The translations under genes and the position numbers were made by a program. The notes under the pieces were generated by a model. It ran no database searches and had not been told where the DNA came from. It saw nothing but the letters and a program-made list of their open reading frames with translations. This document shows, in pieces, positions 1-11,878 of a stretch of DNA of 64,000 nt; position 1 is the first letter of the stretch; each line of letters opens with the position of its first letter. Source of the DNA: Capsicum annuum (lineage: Eukaryota > Streptophyta > Magnoliopsida > Solanales > Solanaceae); NCBI RefSeq assembly GCF_002878395.1, contig NW_025861174.1, positions 1-64,000 of the forward strand. Reading direction: 5' to 3'.

Positions 1-1414
1 ATTTCCAACTAACAAAACCATTATTCCATTATTATTAACCAAGGCTATAAGAAGTGGTATCATTATACCGACTATAGCTTGCAAGAAATGTCCTTAGCCA
101 ACATTTTTATGCAAAAGGGATTACAATGTACCCATTGATTGCATTATCAAGTTAACTTGGAGGATTACCATGTACACCCAAAGTGTTCCATTATTAAGTT
201 ATTTTGGGGGAATCCCATGAAACCCACAAGGAAGTTTAATTAACCATTACCATAACCACTAAGCCTTACTAATTGTCCATTTCAAACCATTTATACAATT
301 TAGGGTTCCATTACCAAATAATACCTTGAAATAGTTCGATTAAAAGTCTAATAATATAGTAAAAGAATTATCACAGGCATTTTATTAAACATGTTAGGGG
401 CACAGTGTTTCCAAAATGAAATACAACTGCCAATTAACCGTTCCCATTCAATCAATTATCCAAACCACCATTTAAAGCATGTAAAAACGTAATTAAAACA
501 TGGGAAAAGCATAACCAAGCATTTAATACCAAAACCCCTGCATATATTTGAAAACCCCAAAAAACCATACAACAATCAAGTCATGAAAACTTTGTATAAA
601 TCATGCCTTTAGTGAAACTAACAATGAAGGAAAAGTATCTTCCCTTAGATGATGAAATGATGGAGAGAAACCACCTAATCAAGCTCCAAATTGACTACCT
701 TAATGAAAGCTTAGCCTTACTTTACCCAAGAGCCTTAGAGAATTGTAGAGTGCTTAAAAAACTTTTCTATGTGATTAATGATTGAATAGTAGGGTAAATA
801 ACCTGCCAAGTGGTTTAGAAGTCATGGGGCATTAATAAGTTAAGTGGGGAAATGTCTATATTATCCCCACTTAAACTGCATAAAAATCACGTTGTAGGGT
901 ACGACTATACTATGCCGGCCGTACCCTTTAATATGAGTGGAACTTACTCTTCGTACTTTAGGCATCTTCCTTGGACCCAACACTGTCCCACATACAATTT
1001 ACCCAACCAAGTTGTACCCATGCATACGGCTAGTACCATTGACCCATTCCCCTAGCAAAATGGAATCATAAGAGGTTTGAACACTATCCACTATATGAGT
1101 CCATAGTACGACTCGTACCCTAGATTACTGCTCATGGTAAGCCACTCGTACTCATGTCCAAGTTATTTTACTAAGTGTCAGATCAAGAGTAGGAAAAAAC
1201 CAAACCAAATAACCCGTATCCAAACATGTGACTCATACTAACCCAAGTCATACCCATTCGAAAAACTAATCCAACCCACCAACCAACACTAGTCAACATA
1301 CGACCAAGGCATACCACTCCTACCCCATTATACGACTGGTAACCACCAATTATATGTTTTCTAGAACCTAGAAATCTAGAAAATTTTCTATGGTTCCCAA
1401 CCTAGGGTGTTTCA
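1..1414 (-). repeat. Family A LTR (partial, first ~1.4 kb)
   Basis: It aligns along its length with 6420-7855, in the same orientation. It begins (minus strand) TGAAACACCC at 1414 and is cut by the window edge. It holds imperfect repeats of about 47 bp at 113-229, each carrying a 'ccatgtac' core. There is no coding sequence: the small frames at 603-785 and 852-1055 have no counterpart in the other LTR copies. Confidence 0.85.
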
Positions 1415-1445
1415 GTCTCCCCCACTAGGATCATTGGTTCTTGAA
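1415..1445 (-). other. Polypurine tract of family A, copy A1
   Basis: Minus strand reads AGTGGGGGAGAC directly before the LTR start TGAAAC. The tract primes plus-strand DNA synthesis. The conserved small hairpin described in the findings lies just upstream. Confidence 0.75.
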
Positions 1446-1587
1446 TGACAAACAAGGTAGGTCAAACACAAGCATGATACATTTGCACTATCAAATATTA
1501 ATCAAACTTTTAACCAAGTTAGAAAATAAAGATGTAAGGATCTATTCTGACCCTTAACTAAGTTAGAAATTAAAGATATGACCAAGA

Positions 1588-1815
1588 TCACATACCTTTC
1601 GCATAAATATACAAAGTAGAAAAAATATATGGCTATTAAGACTTCATGTCCGCTTCTTCTTCCCACGTAGCCTCTTCCACCTTGTGGTTCCACCATAGAA
1701 CCTTAACCTAGGACACATACTTGGTCTGTAACCAATGAAACTACCAATCCAGTATCCCAACAGAGACCTCTTCATAAAAAAGATAATCCGAGTTACCCAA
1801 TATCTCAACTGATTC
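1588..1815 (-). pseudogene. pol: A1 pol, C-terminal chromodomain-like tail
   Basis: The minus strand encodes VKVLWWNHKVEEATWEEE around 1645-1705, the conserved end of chromovirus integrases, where this tail is thought to guide integration. Stops at 1636-1638 and just after cut the usual ending (YPHLF-like in other copies). At about 1815 the reading passes directly from the start of the integrase N-terminal region to the sequence just before this tail. The zinc-binding module and catalytic core are therefore missing, a deletion of more than 1 kb compared with A2. Confidence 0.75.
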
Positions 1816-3440
1816 ATACGCCTCATCCAAAACCCTTTGTTGCAAACCAACAATGTCAGGAACACATAACCGCCCTTGGTACCTCAAGGTACCATCACCA
1901 CTGATCTTAAACACTATCATTCTTTGTCAACCTACATTATTCTTGATTTTTATCAAGATAGTATCTAACATTTGCTTCTCCTTGATCTCTAGGCAAAGAG
2001 AAGACCGAACCACTTCTTGTACCATCACCCCACATCATTGGAGTCTGTTAGACAAACTTCGTGATTGCATAAAAGGTGAATATCCTTCACCAATTCCCAC
2101 TTCCTCTTTTCCATATGAGACACACTCCCTATGGATAACTATCTAAAAGTATCAACGACCACGCTAGATTGACCTGGGTGGTAGTGAAGACTCATATCAT
2201 AGTCCTTGACAACCATCTCCATTGGCAAAGATTTAGCTCCTTCCGAGAGAACACATACTATAGACTTTTATGATCAGAAAAGATGTCCACGTGAACTCCA
2301 TATAAATAATAACTCTAGATATTCAGAGAAAAGACCCCCAATAAAAGCTCAAAATTATGAGTAGGATAATTCCTCTCCTGCACCTTCAACTGCCTAGAAA
2401 ATAGGCAGTCACCTTCCCATGCTGCATAAAAATGTAACCTAGTCCCACCCGAGATGCATCACAATAAACCACAAACCCTTTAATACCCTTAGGAAATGTC
2501 AAAATTGGAGCCAAAGTTAGCTTATCCTTCAGCTACTCAAAAGTCCCGTCATAAGCATCCTACCAAGAAAACTTTACCTTCTTCTGAGTCAACTAAGTCA
2601 AAGGGCAAGCTATCATTGAGAAACCTTCCATGAACCACCTATAATACCCAGCCAAACCCAAAAATCTACTTATGTCGATTGTAGTCATGGGTCTAGGACA
2701 CCTTTTAACCACAACCATATTTTGTGAATCCATCCTGATCCCCTCACTAGACATAATATGCCAAAACAAGTTAAAGCATTCAACCAAAACTCATACTTGG
2801 AGAACTTGTCATTCAACGGATGCTCCTTTAAGGTCTACAACACCACACGAAGATGATTATCATGATCCAACTCTTTCATAGAATACACCAAGATATCATC
2901 ACTCAACACAATGACAAAATAATCCAGATACTACCTGAAAACCATGTTCATCAAATCTATAACCACCGTTAGGGAATTTGTTAAACTAAATAATATATCC
3001 AGGAACTTAAAGTGCCCATAATGAGTATGAAAAGTCATCTTACGGATATCCTCCTCCCTAATCTTAAGAGGATGATACCCAGGATGAAGATATATCTTAG
3101 AAAAGAGTTTGGGACTTTGGAACTGATCAAACAAGTAATCTATCATTGGAAGAGGATACTTGTTCTTGACTATTACCTTATTCATTTTTCGATATTCAAT
3201 GTATATACAAAAGGAAACATCCTTCTTGCACACGAATAGATCCGATGAACCCCAAGGGGAAACACTAGGACTGATGAATCCCTTATCTAAAAAATCCTTA
3301 AGTTTCTCCTTGAGTTCCATCAACTCAGCCGAAGCCAATCAAGAAGAAGGAATAGATATTGGATGAGTGTCCAGAACCAAATCAATAACAAACTCAATCT
3401 CCCTATCTTGTGGAACACTAAGAAGATCATCCAAAAAGAC
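1816..3440 (-). pseudogene. pol: A1 pol, reverse transcriptase and RNase H
   Basis: Reverse transcriptase and RNase H copy the element RNA into DNA. The RT lies at about 3400-2560. Its active-site motif reads LSDD at 2895-2906 where FIDD or FVDD is usual, so both Asp remain but the preceding residues changed. The stretch before it (3338-2931) is the longest open piece, with recognisable DKGFISPSVSPWG and SLTNS segments. RNase H follows at about 2490-2150, starting with a VVYCDAS-like motif and ending with a DYDMSLHYHP-like motif. Many stops and frameshifts occur. It lies between A1 gag-protease and the truncated integrase tail. Confidence 0.75.
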
Positions 3441-5280
3441 CTCAGGAAACTTATTCAACAATGAAAACAAATATAAATAAGGACCTTCTGAATTATAATC
3501 TTTAACCTAGAAAAGATGATAGAGACACCCTTTAGAGATAAACCTCTGAGCTCAAAGATAAGAAATAAACCTCCCCCTAGGATGTAGGGATCCACCCTCC
3601 TAAAGCAAACCTTATAGGTTCGACAATCTAAGGACACATAACAAGAGTGTAACCAAACCATCCCTACAATAATATTAAAATTCATCGTATCAAGTTCTAA
3701 CAAATCCACCAAACTTTACCTACTACCAAGAGATACCACACACCCCCTATAAACACTTTTAAAAATCACAGAGTCACCTACAGAGGTAGAAATATAAAAA
3801 GGATCCAAATAACCTCGAGATCAAAACCAAAATTCACAACCATAATCGGGTCATATAAGAGAGTGTGGACCCCAAAACAAGCAAATAATACACCTCATGA
3901 GAAAATTGTTATAACTTACCAGTCACGACATCAGGTGTTGACTCAAATTCCTTTCATATAGCAAGAGTATATAACCTATTTCGACCTATGCCAGCACCAG
4001 AGGCAGAAATAGATGCAAAAGTAGAACCCTTTAGTGCATGAGCATAAGATGAAGCAACCAAAGCCTTACTTTCTCACGTAGCACCCTTACAAACTAGATA
4101 ATTTATAAGTATATAGCCTGGGTGACCATATTTCTAACACCTTTCCCTAACCACATCACAGAAACCACTATGCAACCTACCACAGAACCGATAAAAAGGG
4201 CATAATAAAATTGACTTAGCCCCACTTGCCTGAAATTGGGCACCTGTGCCTGGAATTATTGCCACCCTACTGACGCCTATCACCAACTGTTTTGGGTAAG
4301 GAGCACTAGTTATAGAGAAAGTACCAAAACTTCCCTAATTCTTCTTTGTCCACTTACAGCTATCCTGACCACCTTGCTATTACCTACCTTTTTGTTTATA
4401 AGACATGAACTTCTTGCCCTGCGTTTCCCCAAACTAAGCCTACTTCCTCTTATCTTTCTCCAGCTCCTGCATATGAATGATCAACCTAGTAATATCTATA
4501 TCTTTAATTAGCAATGCAGTTATGTTTTTAATGTCCAACTCTTGAGATAGTCCGGAAGTGAACTTTCTCATCTTTACCCACATATCAAACATCATATACA
4601 AAGCATACTTTTACAATTGATAAAACTTCAAGGAATATTCCTTGACCAACATCTTCCCCTTCTTTAAATTAAAAAATTCCTCTATCTTTGCTTCTTTCAA
4701 ATCTCAAGGAAAGAAATGGTCCAGAAAAGCATTGAGGAAAGTCTCCCATAAAGTCAACTCCTCAACATCACCTATCATCCTATCCCACTTCTATTACCAT
4801 TGGTGCGCCATATCCTTAAGCTAATAACCAATAAAATTCAATCATTCCATATTAATGGCCTGCATCACTCTGAAGATTTTCTCTATTTCAACCAAGAAAC
4901 CCTGAAAATCCTCCACTACCTTTACAGTAGTAAAAGTAGGATGATTCATCTTCATAAACTATCCAAACCTTATGGCCTCAACATATGGAAAACCAGATGA
5001 ATCCTACTCAGCCTGAGCAATAACCAACTTAGTAATAGCATGAATCAATTGGCGAAATTCCACATTTACCACCTCACCCTGAGGAGGAAAAGTAGCAACT
5101 GGTGAAACTATAGAAATATTAGGGATTAGACCATTAGACGGAGTATGGATCCCCTAATGTAGTATGTGTCCGTTCAACATTGTCCCTAGCTCAGACAGAA
5201 AAGTTACCTTGCATCTCAGATCATCTAGGCATGATCTGAAAAGATAACAAACTAGGATTAGAAAGAACCTTAGACTTTGT
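3441..5280 (-). pseudogene. gag: A1 gag and protease region
   Basis: By alignment with A2, gag (capsid/nucleocapsid) occupies about 5100-3950 and the retropepsin-like protease about 3900-3450. The zinc knuckle near 4090-4150 is decayed: it reads C, stop, KYGHPGY, where CX2CX4HX4C is expected. The protease keeps an LVMCP-like segment but is full of stops. The exact gag start is not clear, because no ATG with a good continuing frame was found after the leader. Confidence 0.6.
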
Positions 5281-5438
5281 AGCCTAAAAATATAATACCC
5301 AGAAAGTACAACATTCCTAAATGCCTTGTAGTCTCTCCCTTATGAGTGTGGTGCGCTACACCCACCTAAAAGATGCTTTACTCGATATGGATTTGTGTAC
5401 TCCCAATAAACCATGAACCTAAAGCTCTAATACCAACT
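5281..5438 (-). other. A1 primer binding site and conserved leader
   Basis: The plus strand reads gctctaatacca at 5424-5435, so the minus strand carries TGGTATTAGAGC, complementary to initiator-Met tRNA with one change (TGGTATCAGAGC is standard). It is 3 bp inside the LTR end. The next ~110 nt resemble the post-primer leaders of families B, C and F and can form a stem-loop around 5331-5376. Confidence 0.8.
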
Positions 5439-7855
5439 TGACTAGACCCAACTATGGGCCTTATTGTAATAGGCATCCTAAGTCCAACAAAGATAGAAGA
5501 CAACCCCTGATACCCAGCCCAACCATACAGCAAATACCCTGAGTCGGATAAATTTTGACATATAACAAGATAGCGTGTAATTTCAAAAATATAGACTCTA
5601 GGATATGTCTATAGCCATGAATGACCCAAATGAGCCAACCATACCAAACCCAATTGATAACCATAACCAAACCAAAACCATAAGCTAAGACCATAATAAT
5701 AAAAAAAACCAAGTTCCATAATATAATATAAAAGAATGAAATAGTGAGAAATTTAGTCCAACGGTATCTGCCCTAATACCAATGCCAGTGCTAAGGATGA
5801 CACCAATATCTATCCCACCCATACCAACCTATAGTAGTTCCATAAATCCCTCTAACCAAAAGAAAACAAACATCCTGTTGGGACATACCCCAAACTGTAT
5901 CTAAAACCAATATCAATAAAATATGTAAAGTATGTATAAACATCCATGATCATGAAATAGATCTTTCCAGAATAAGAAAGCTTACCAATTCAATCCAATT
6001 GAGCTGATCCCCAAATTTGATCACTAAGAAAGAGAAGTAAAATGGCTGGTTCATGTACAGCATGGGGACATAACCTCCTGGGGATGGGTTTAGCATGTTA
6101 TTAAAACCATTAACATGGGTATGCATACCTTAACCATCCTAGAATGACCACAGACTATATGGGTCTAATGTAACCCCCTTATTAGGCCTCAATGCATGAA
6201 GCTTCATGAATAGGAGATACCATATGAGTAGGAAATTGACTAGTACCCTTCTCTCTCCATGATACATATATTTATTGAACTTAGAGGATTCCCGTGTACC
6301 TTATAGTATTAAATATGGTCTCTATGACAAAACCCATATTTCAGTAAATATGAGTTTCTAGTATTCATCCATTGTACTCGCCCCTTCACGGTCATCTATC
6401 ACACTCCGCCATTATTGCCAAATTAAAATCATTTTGAACTTAAGAAACCATTAATCTATTATTAATAACCAAGGCTATAAGAAGTGGAATCGTTAAATCG
6501 AATATAACTTGTAAGCAATGTCCTTACTCAATATTTTTATGTAAAAAGGATTTCCATGCACCAATTGATTGCATTGTCAAGTAAAATTGGAGGATTCCCA
6601 TGTACTCCACAAATGTTCCATTATTAAGTTTCCTTTGGGGAATCTCATGTACCCCACAAGGAAGTTTAATTCACAATACCCATAACCACCAAACCTTACT
6701 ATTTATCCATTCTAAACCATATAAATAATTTATACAATTTAGGATTCCATTACAAAACCATACCATGCAAATAGTTCCATTGAAAGTCGAATAATATAGT
6801 AAAAGAATTACCATAGACATTTTGTCAAACATGTTGGCAGTATAGTGTTTCCAAACTAAATCTAATTACCAATTAACCATTCCCATGAAATCAATTATCC
6901 AAACCACCATTTAAAACACGTAAAACATAACTACTATATGGAAAAACCATAACCAAGCATTTAATACCAAAACCCCCACATATATTTGAAAACACCAAAA
7001 CTATCCAATAATCAGGCTGTGAAAACATTGAATAAATCATGCCTTTAGTTGGAACTAACTATTAGGGAAAAATATCTTACCATTGATGATGAAGATGATG
7101 GAGCGAAATCATCCAAGCAAGCCCTAAATTGATCACCTTAGTGAAAACCTATCCATCCTTTATCCAAGAGCATTAAAGAGAATTGTAGAGTGTTTAAGTG
7201 AATTTTCTAAGTATTTAATGATGTAATAATAGGGTAAATAACCTCCCAAGTGGTTTAGATGTCATTGTTTCTTAATAGGTTAAGTGGGGAAATATCCAGA
7301 TTGCCCCCACTTAAACTACACAAAAATTCCATCAGAGGGTATGACTATACCATGTTGGTCGTACCCTTTAATATGAGTGGTACCCACCACTTATATCCTA
7401 GGCCTCTTTCTGAGATGCAACACTATCCAACATACGATTTACCTAAACCAAGTCATACCCAAGAATATGACTATTACCTTTGACCCATACCCCATGTAGG
7501 ATAGAATCATAAGAGGATTGAACACTGTCCATTATATGAGTTTATGGTATGACTCATACCCTAGCTTGCTGTTCATGGTAAGCCACTCGTACTCAGATCT
7601 AATTTATTTTAATAAGTGTCAAATCAAGTGAATTAATAACCCAAACCAAATGGACCATATCCAACTATACGACTTATACCAACCCAAGTAGTACCCATTC
7701 TAGAAACCAATCCAACCCACCAATCAACACTAGTCAGCATACAATTAAGGCATACTACTTGTACCCCATTATACGACTGGTACCCACTAATTCTACGTTA
7801 TCTATAACCTAGAAATCAAGAAAAATTTCTAAGGTTCCCAACCCAGGGTGTTTCA
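5439..7855 (-). repeat. Family A LTR shared by interiors A1 and A2
   Basis: This is a full LTR of 2,417 bp, starting (minus strand) TGAAAC at 7855 and ending TAGTCA at 5439. It is flanked on one side by the A1 primer site and on the other by the A2 polypurine tract, so it serves as 3' LTR of A2 and 5' LTR of A1. Its ~2.4 kb length matches the copy at 51976-54401 (2,426 bp). The hydrophobic frame at 5461-5712 is chance: homologous LTRs do not keep it. Confidence 0.85.
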
Positions 7856-8022
7856 GTCTCCCCCACTAGAATCATTGGTCCCTGAATGACGAACAAGGTA
7901 GGTCAAACACAAGCATAATTCATTTACATTATAAAATATCAATCCAACCTTTAACCAACTTAAAAAATAATGATGCAAGGATATATTCTAACCCTTAAAT
8001 AAATTAGAAAATAAAGATGTGA

Positions 8023-8389
8023 TCAAGAACACCTACTTTTCGCATTAATATCCAAAGAAGAAAATAAATGTGGATATTTTGACTTCATGTCCGCTTTTGC
8101 TTCCCATGTAGCCTATTCCACCTTGGGGTTGTTCTATATAACCTTAACTGAGGCCACATCTTTTTTCTATAACTGACGAACATGCGGATCCAATATCACA
8201 ACCAGGACCTCTTCATAAGAAAAAAAATTTGAGATACCCAATCTTTCCAAAAGAACCATAAAAAATTAATGAGCAAGACACTTCCTCAACCTAGAGACAT
8301 CAAATATCGGATTAATGGGCATCAAACTAGAAGGAAACACTAATTTATATGCCATGTTACCAACCCTTCGTACAACCGTATAAGGACCA
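8023..8389 (-). pseudogene. pol: A2 pol, C-terminal tail (5' part lies beyond the B insertion)
   Basis: The minus strand encodes a PYTVVRRVGNMAYKL-like segment at the right edge, then VSRLRKCL, and near 8080-8150 the chromodomain-like tail ending before TGA at 8023-8025. The first codons continue the integrase sequence that resumes at 25985 on the far side of family B. Removing B and one copy of GACCA restores the expected RYIG-PYT context, although the frame shifts nearby. A stop and a gap lie around 8270. Confidence 0.8.
8385..8389. repeat. Target site duplication GACCA (left copy) of family B
   Basis: GACCA lies directly before the B LTR end (tgtaacacc) and again at 25980-25984, directly after the other outer LTR end (tattaca). 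Five bp is the usual duplication size for Ty3/gypsy integrase. Confidence 0.9.
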
Positions 8390-10533
8390 TGTAACACCCC
8401 AATTCGTTAAACCGGAATGCTACACGGTGCTCATGACCCCGAGGGACCACAAGCTAACCCATGACTGATATCTGTACCTGTATACTGTAAATCATTATAT
8501 AATAATGCAGAATACATAAAACTGTAAGGCCATAAGGTGCAACTGAATAAAATCATGTTGGTAAAAATACCCAAAACAACTCAATCTGAACGTAAATTTG
8601 AACATAAATCTGAACTTAAATCTGAAAGCCTCTAAACTATTTGAATAAGGAGTTGAAGGAATATGTCTCCAACTAACTCCATCAAACTAAACTGAAGAAA
8701 TAAATAAATGAATCAAATCATATTATCCTCTAATCAATAAGAACTCACTGTGTCTCTGCGACTGGAATGCTACCGCTACTGCTGGGCTAGAGCTCGTGAG
8801 TCGGAACGTATGGTGTAATATGAAAAGAAAGCACCATAGTGCAAATGCATTAGTACAACTAGAGTACTGAGTATACGAGGAAGGTAGGCTTAACATAAAG
8901 GGTTTCATATATGAACAACACTGACTGACTAATACCAACGTGGGAGTGCAAACACACAAATATAGAAACTGAGACCGTGAATACCTGAAAACATGACCTG
9001 TAAGCTAATACATGGTTTACTAATAAATGTCATGACTGATACTAAAGCTGATAACATGGACGACTGTATGTGACAGTCTTGTATATACTAAAATCTAAAG
9101 AACGCCCTAAGTTCTTTTACTGAGAATGATACTGAAACTATGGGAAGTAGAGTTTAATCGACATGCCCCATGTATGCCGTTATGGGTAAGCTGGGGTCTA
9201 ATCTCAACCCCAACTGGAGGGGTGTCAATATCGTGCCACAGGTAAGGACAGCCTGTGAGTGACCCTTATCTGGCGGGTACTCATTGAGAATGGTGGGAAC
9301 CCTAAAATGATGGGTTAATTTACCTCATCAACCCTAATATAATGAGTTAAGATGTCTCAATCTATGCTGGCTATGTAGTTCTGGAACACAAGGATGACTA
9401 CTAAGAATCATACCCTAAACTAATGGGTGAGTTCCTATCCTTTGGTTCACTCGGTGATAACCTCTACTCCTATCTGGAGAGACTGGACATGAATAACTAG
9501 CTGTTATGACTTAATCTTACTAAATTCTATTGATTGGCGAAATATTACTAATATCTAACAACTGACTAAGATCATGAGGTTTTCGTGAGTCACATGACTG
9601 ACTGAAGTCTATAGAATCATAGCTTGAGTTCGGATATCATGAAACATGACATAGATCTAGGCACACAACTATAGTTTTTGGGTATAAGTACCCCCAGGAC
9701 TCGATGGAAGGAAACTGGCACATATGACTGACTTGATCATAAGAGTAGAGTCCATAATTTATAATATCATAAGTAGGGATCTCATACTAAGCATAGTTAT
9801 CAACAATGTATTGCATGGAAAGGATTTCATATCACATGGAAGTACTTGCACAATATTAATATCATGTTCATTGCATAATCATATTGGCAACACATACCAA
9901 TAGCTTGGAAGTTCATATGGATTGCATGGTTACCATACATCTTGCTCATAAGTAGGATTTGCAAGTAAGCATAGCATAATCTAATAAGAATAGTTCATGA
10001 GTATTCGAACAATATTTACAAGGCACATTATCAAAATAGATGTCATTGGAACGTAAGGGCATATCATGAATCCTTCACTTAGTCACAATTTAGCTATATT
10101 GCATGATTTCTAGTTTCTTAGATATTTTATAAAACACCTTACATGCACATCTTAAGCATAGGTGAAATCATCAAATTATACGTCATGAACAACCAAATTT
10201 TCATGTTTCCAACTCATATGATATTAAATTCAAAAAAACATATAAAGATTCCATCTTGGGAGTCACCCAATATCAACAACATGATCATCAACACCCAATA
10301 ATATAGAAATCATACTTTATAATGAAAAAGAGGGTTTTTGAGCTTTATGGATGAAAGGGATCCATAAATAAACTCACGCATACCTTAGAAGGAAGATTCT
10401 TGATAATTGACGGAGCAATTTCCTTAAAATCGGATCTTCAAGCTTAGTTATGCAACCCTAGTTTTTTTTTCTCTTTTAGTTCTCTTGGATGATGATCTTT
10501 GAGATGATAATAGGGTTGTAATATGTTTAGAAG

Positions 10534-10543
10534 CTATATATTT
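10534..10543 (-). promoter_or_regulatory. Candidate TATA box in family B LTR1
   Basis: The minus strand reads AAATATATAG, about 550 bp inside the LTR start. The same word is in LTR2 at 18262-18270; LTR3 has a weaker version. The position fits the U3/R boundary of a long LTR, but no transcript evidence is available. Confidence 0.35.
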
Positions 10544-10735
10544 CGTAGGGTTAAGTTTAGGGACGTGTAAGGAGTGTTAAAAGACTTAATTACTGTTAAA
10601 ATAACTCAAAACAGAGTGCTTTTGGCACTTAGAATTGACTTATGCGGCACCCAAGTGATTGCCTAACCAATCGCCTCTTCTTGGTTTTGGCGGCGCCTAA
10701 CCAATCACCTATGCTTATTGTCTCTCATGAAAATA

Positions 10736-10794
10736 GGCATAACTTTTCTCTCGGGTATTGGATTAAGTTGAAATTGGTATCATTGGAAAGCTAA
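10736..10794 (-). promoter_or_regulatory. Conserved LTR core (family B copy)
   Basis: The minus strand reads AGCTTTCCAATGATACCAAT and continues to AAAAGTTATGCC. Closely related segments occur at 18484-18540, 25625-25680, 32295-32351, 39867-39923, 41318-41375, 48903-48960, 60645-60707 and 63766-63828, in LTRs of four families. The function is unknown; the position in U3 suggests a promoter or enhancer role. Confidence 0.6.
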
Positions 10795-11090
10795 TTTGAT
10801 ACTCTACAATATGGTGGGTATTAATCAGCCAAAATACCACATTAACATCAAGTTATACTCGTTCAACGATGACCCTTACAAAATTAAACATTAAAACTTG
10901 ATGGATTCAAAAACTCTTAGCTTGTATTACCTTAAGTGACTCATATGAACATGCTTAATGCATCATAAGCCATGCTATCCCTAGGATATTCATTGTAAGT
11001 CATGTACTCAAGTATGAATTACAGGATAGGACATTTCATACGTGGGAATACTTATTCACTTCCTAGCTTAGAAACATGCAAAGTATTACA

Positions 11091-11123
11091 ATATCTCCCC
11101 CTTGGGAACATTCGTCCTCGAAT
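11091..11123 (-). other. Polypurine tract and pre-tract hairpin of B1
   Basis: The minus strand reads AAGGGGGAGATAT before the LTR start. Next to it is a perfect hairpin: arms at 11110-11114 and 11119-11123 with a 4-nt loop. The stretch to the end of pol at 11330 is otherwise non-coding. Confidence 0.75.
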
Positions 11124-11493
11124 AAGAATTTACTGAGAAGGGATACAAGACAATAGGACCTGAACTGAACATAAAAAACTGAAACTTGATCTCATGACTT
11201 ACATGCTAAACATACTAAACTCGTACATATCTGATGCACAGACAACTGACACATAAATGCATGACTTAGTATGAAACGGTTAATAGGTACCAAGTTTATA
11301 CTGGAAACATAAATATGAACTGAATAAGATTAAGGAGAACTGTTACCTTGAGCTTGATCTGAATTGGCAGGGAAGAGTTGAGGATACTTGGTACGCATAT
11401 CTGTTTGTGCTTCCCAAGTAGCTCCCTCATGTGACTAATTTTTCCAAAGAACCTTGACTAGAGGGACTTCTTTGTTCCTCAATCTATGATTCT

Positions 11494-11747
11494 GATAATC
11501 TAAGATTTTGACTGGAATCTCTTCATAGGAGAGGCTATTCTGAATGTCGATGCTCTGAATAGGGACAACAACTGCTGGGTCACCTATGCACTTCTTTAGC
11601 AAAGAGACATGGAAGACTGGATGGACTAAGGTTAGATCTGAAGGCAACTCAAGCTCATAAGCTACCTTGCTGAAGCGACAAAGAATTCTAAAGGGACCCA
11701 CATACCGGGGACTAAGTTTCCCTTTCTTGCCAAACCTCTTCACTCCC
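11494..11747. repeat. 254-bp exact duplicate flanking the gap (left copy)
   Basis: It is identical, by eye, to 11879-12132 on the other side of the N run, within the integrase C-terminal region. Surrounding LTR and pol copies have diverged far more, which points to an assembly artefact, not a biological repeat. Confidence 0.85.
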
Positions 11748-11778
11748 ATGAAGGGAGTGAAGAGGTTTGGCAAGAAAG
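11722..11778. repeat. 26-bp perfect inverted repeat at the gap edge
   Basis: Arms 11722-11747 and 11753-11778 are exact reverse complements around a 5-nt centre (atgaa). The second arm is a reverse-complemented copy of normal integrase sequence and abuts the Ns. Copy 11879-12132 and interior B2 lack this fold-back. Confidence 0.85.
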
Positions 11779-11878
11779 NNNNNNNNNNNNNNNNNNNNNN
11801 NNNNNNNNNNNNNNNNNNNNNNNNNNNNNNNNNNNNNNNNNNNNNNNNNNNNNNNNNNNNNNNNNNNNNNNNNNNNNN
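11779..11878. other. Assembly gap, 100 N
   Basis: A run of exactly 100 Ns, a conventional placeholder for a gap of unknown size. It lies inside the B1 integrase C-terminal region. Confidence 0.98.

Larger units (their letters stand above)
8390..11090 (-). repeat. Family B LTR1 (complete, 2,701 bp)
   Basis: Both LTR borders are present: tgtaacacc at 8390 and tattaca at 11084-11090. It is the longest of the three copies. LTR2 and LTR3 carry deletions relative to it. It contains a TATA-like site, the shared core at 10736-10794 and a short GCGGCGCCTAACCAAT-type repeat array at about 10640-10735. No coding sequence was found; the frame at 8723-8959 is not kept in the other LTR copies. Confidence 0.9.

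Noticed and set aside
4236..4511. 91-codon plus-strand frame
   Set aside because: It is antisense to gag of A1; the same region of A2 gives a different, shorter frame.
5461..5712. Hydrophobic 83-codon frame with a signal-peptide look
   Set aside because: It is the LTR end of family A read on the minus strand; the copy at 52000-52250 is interrupted and unlike it in protein.
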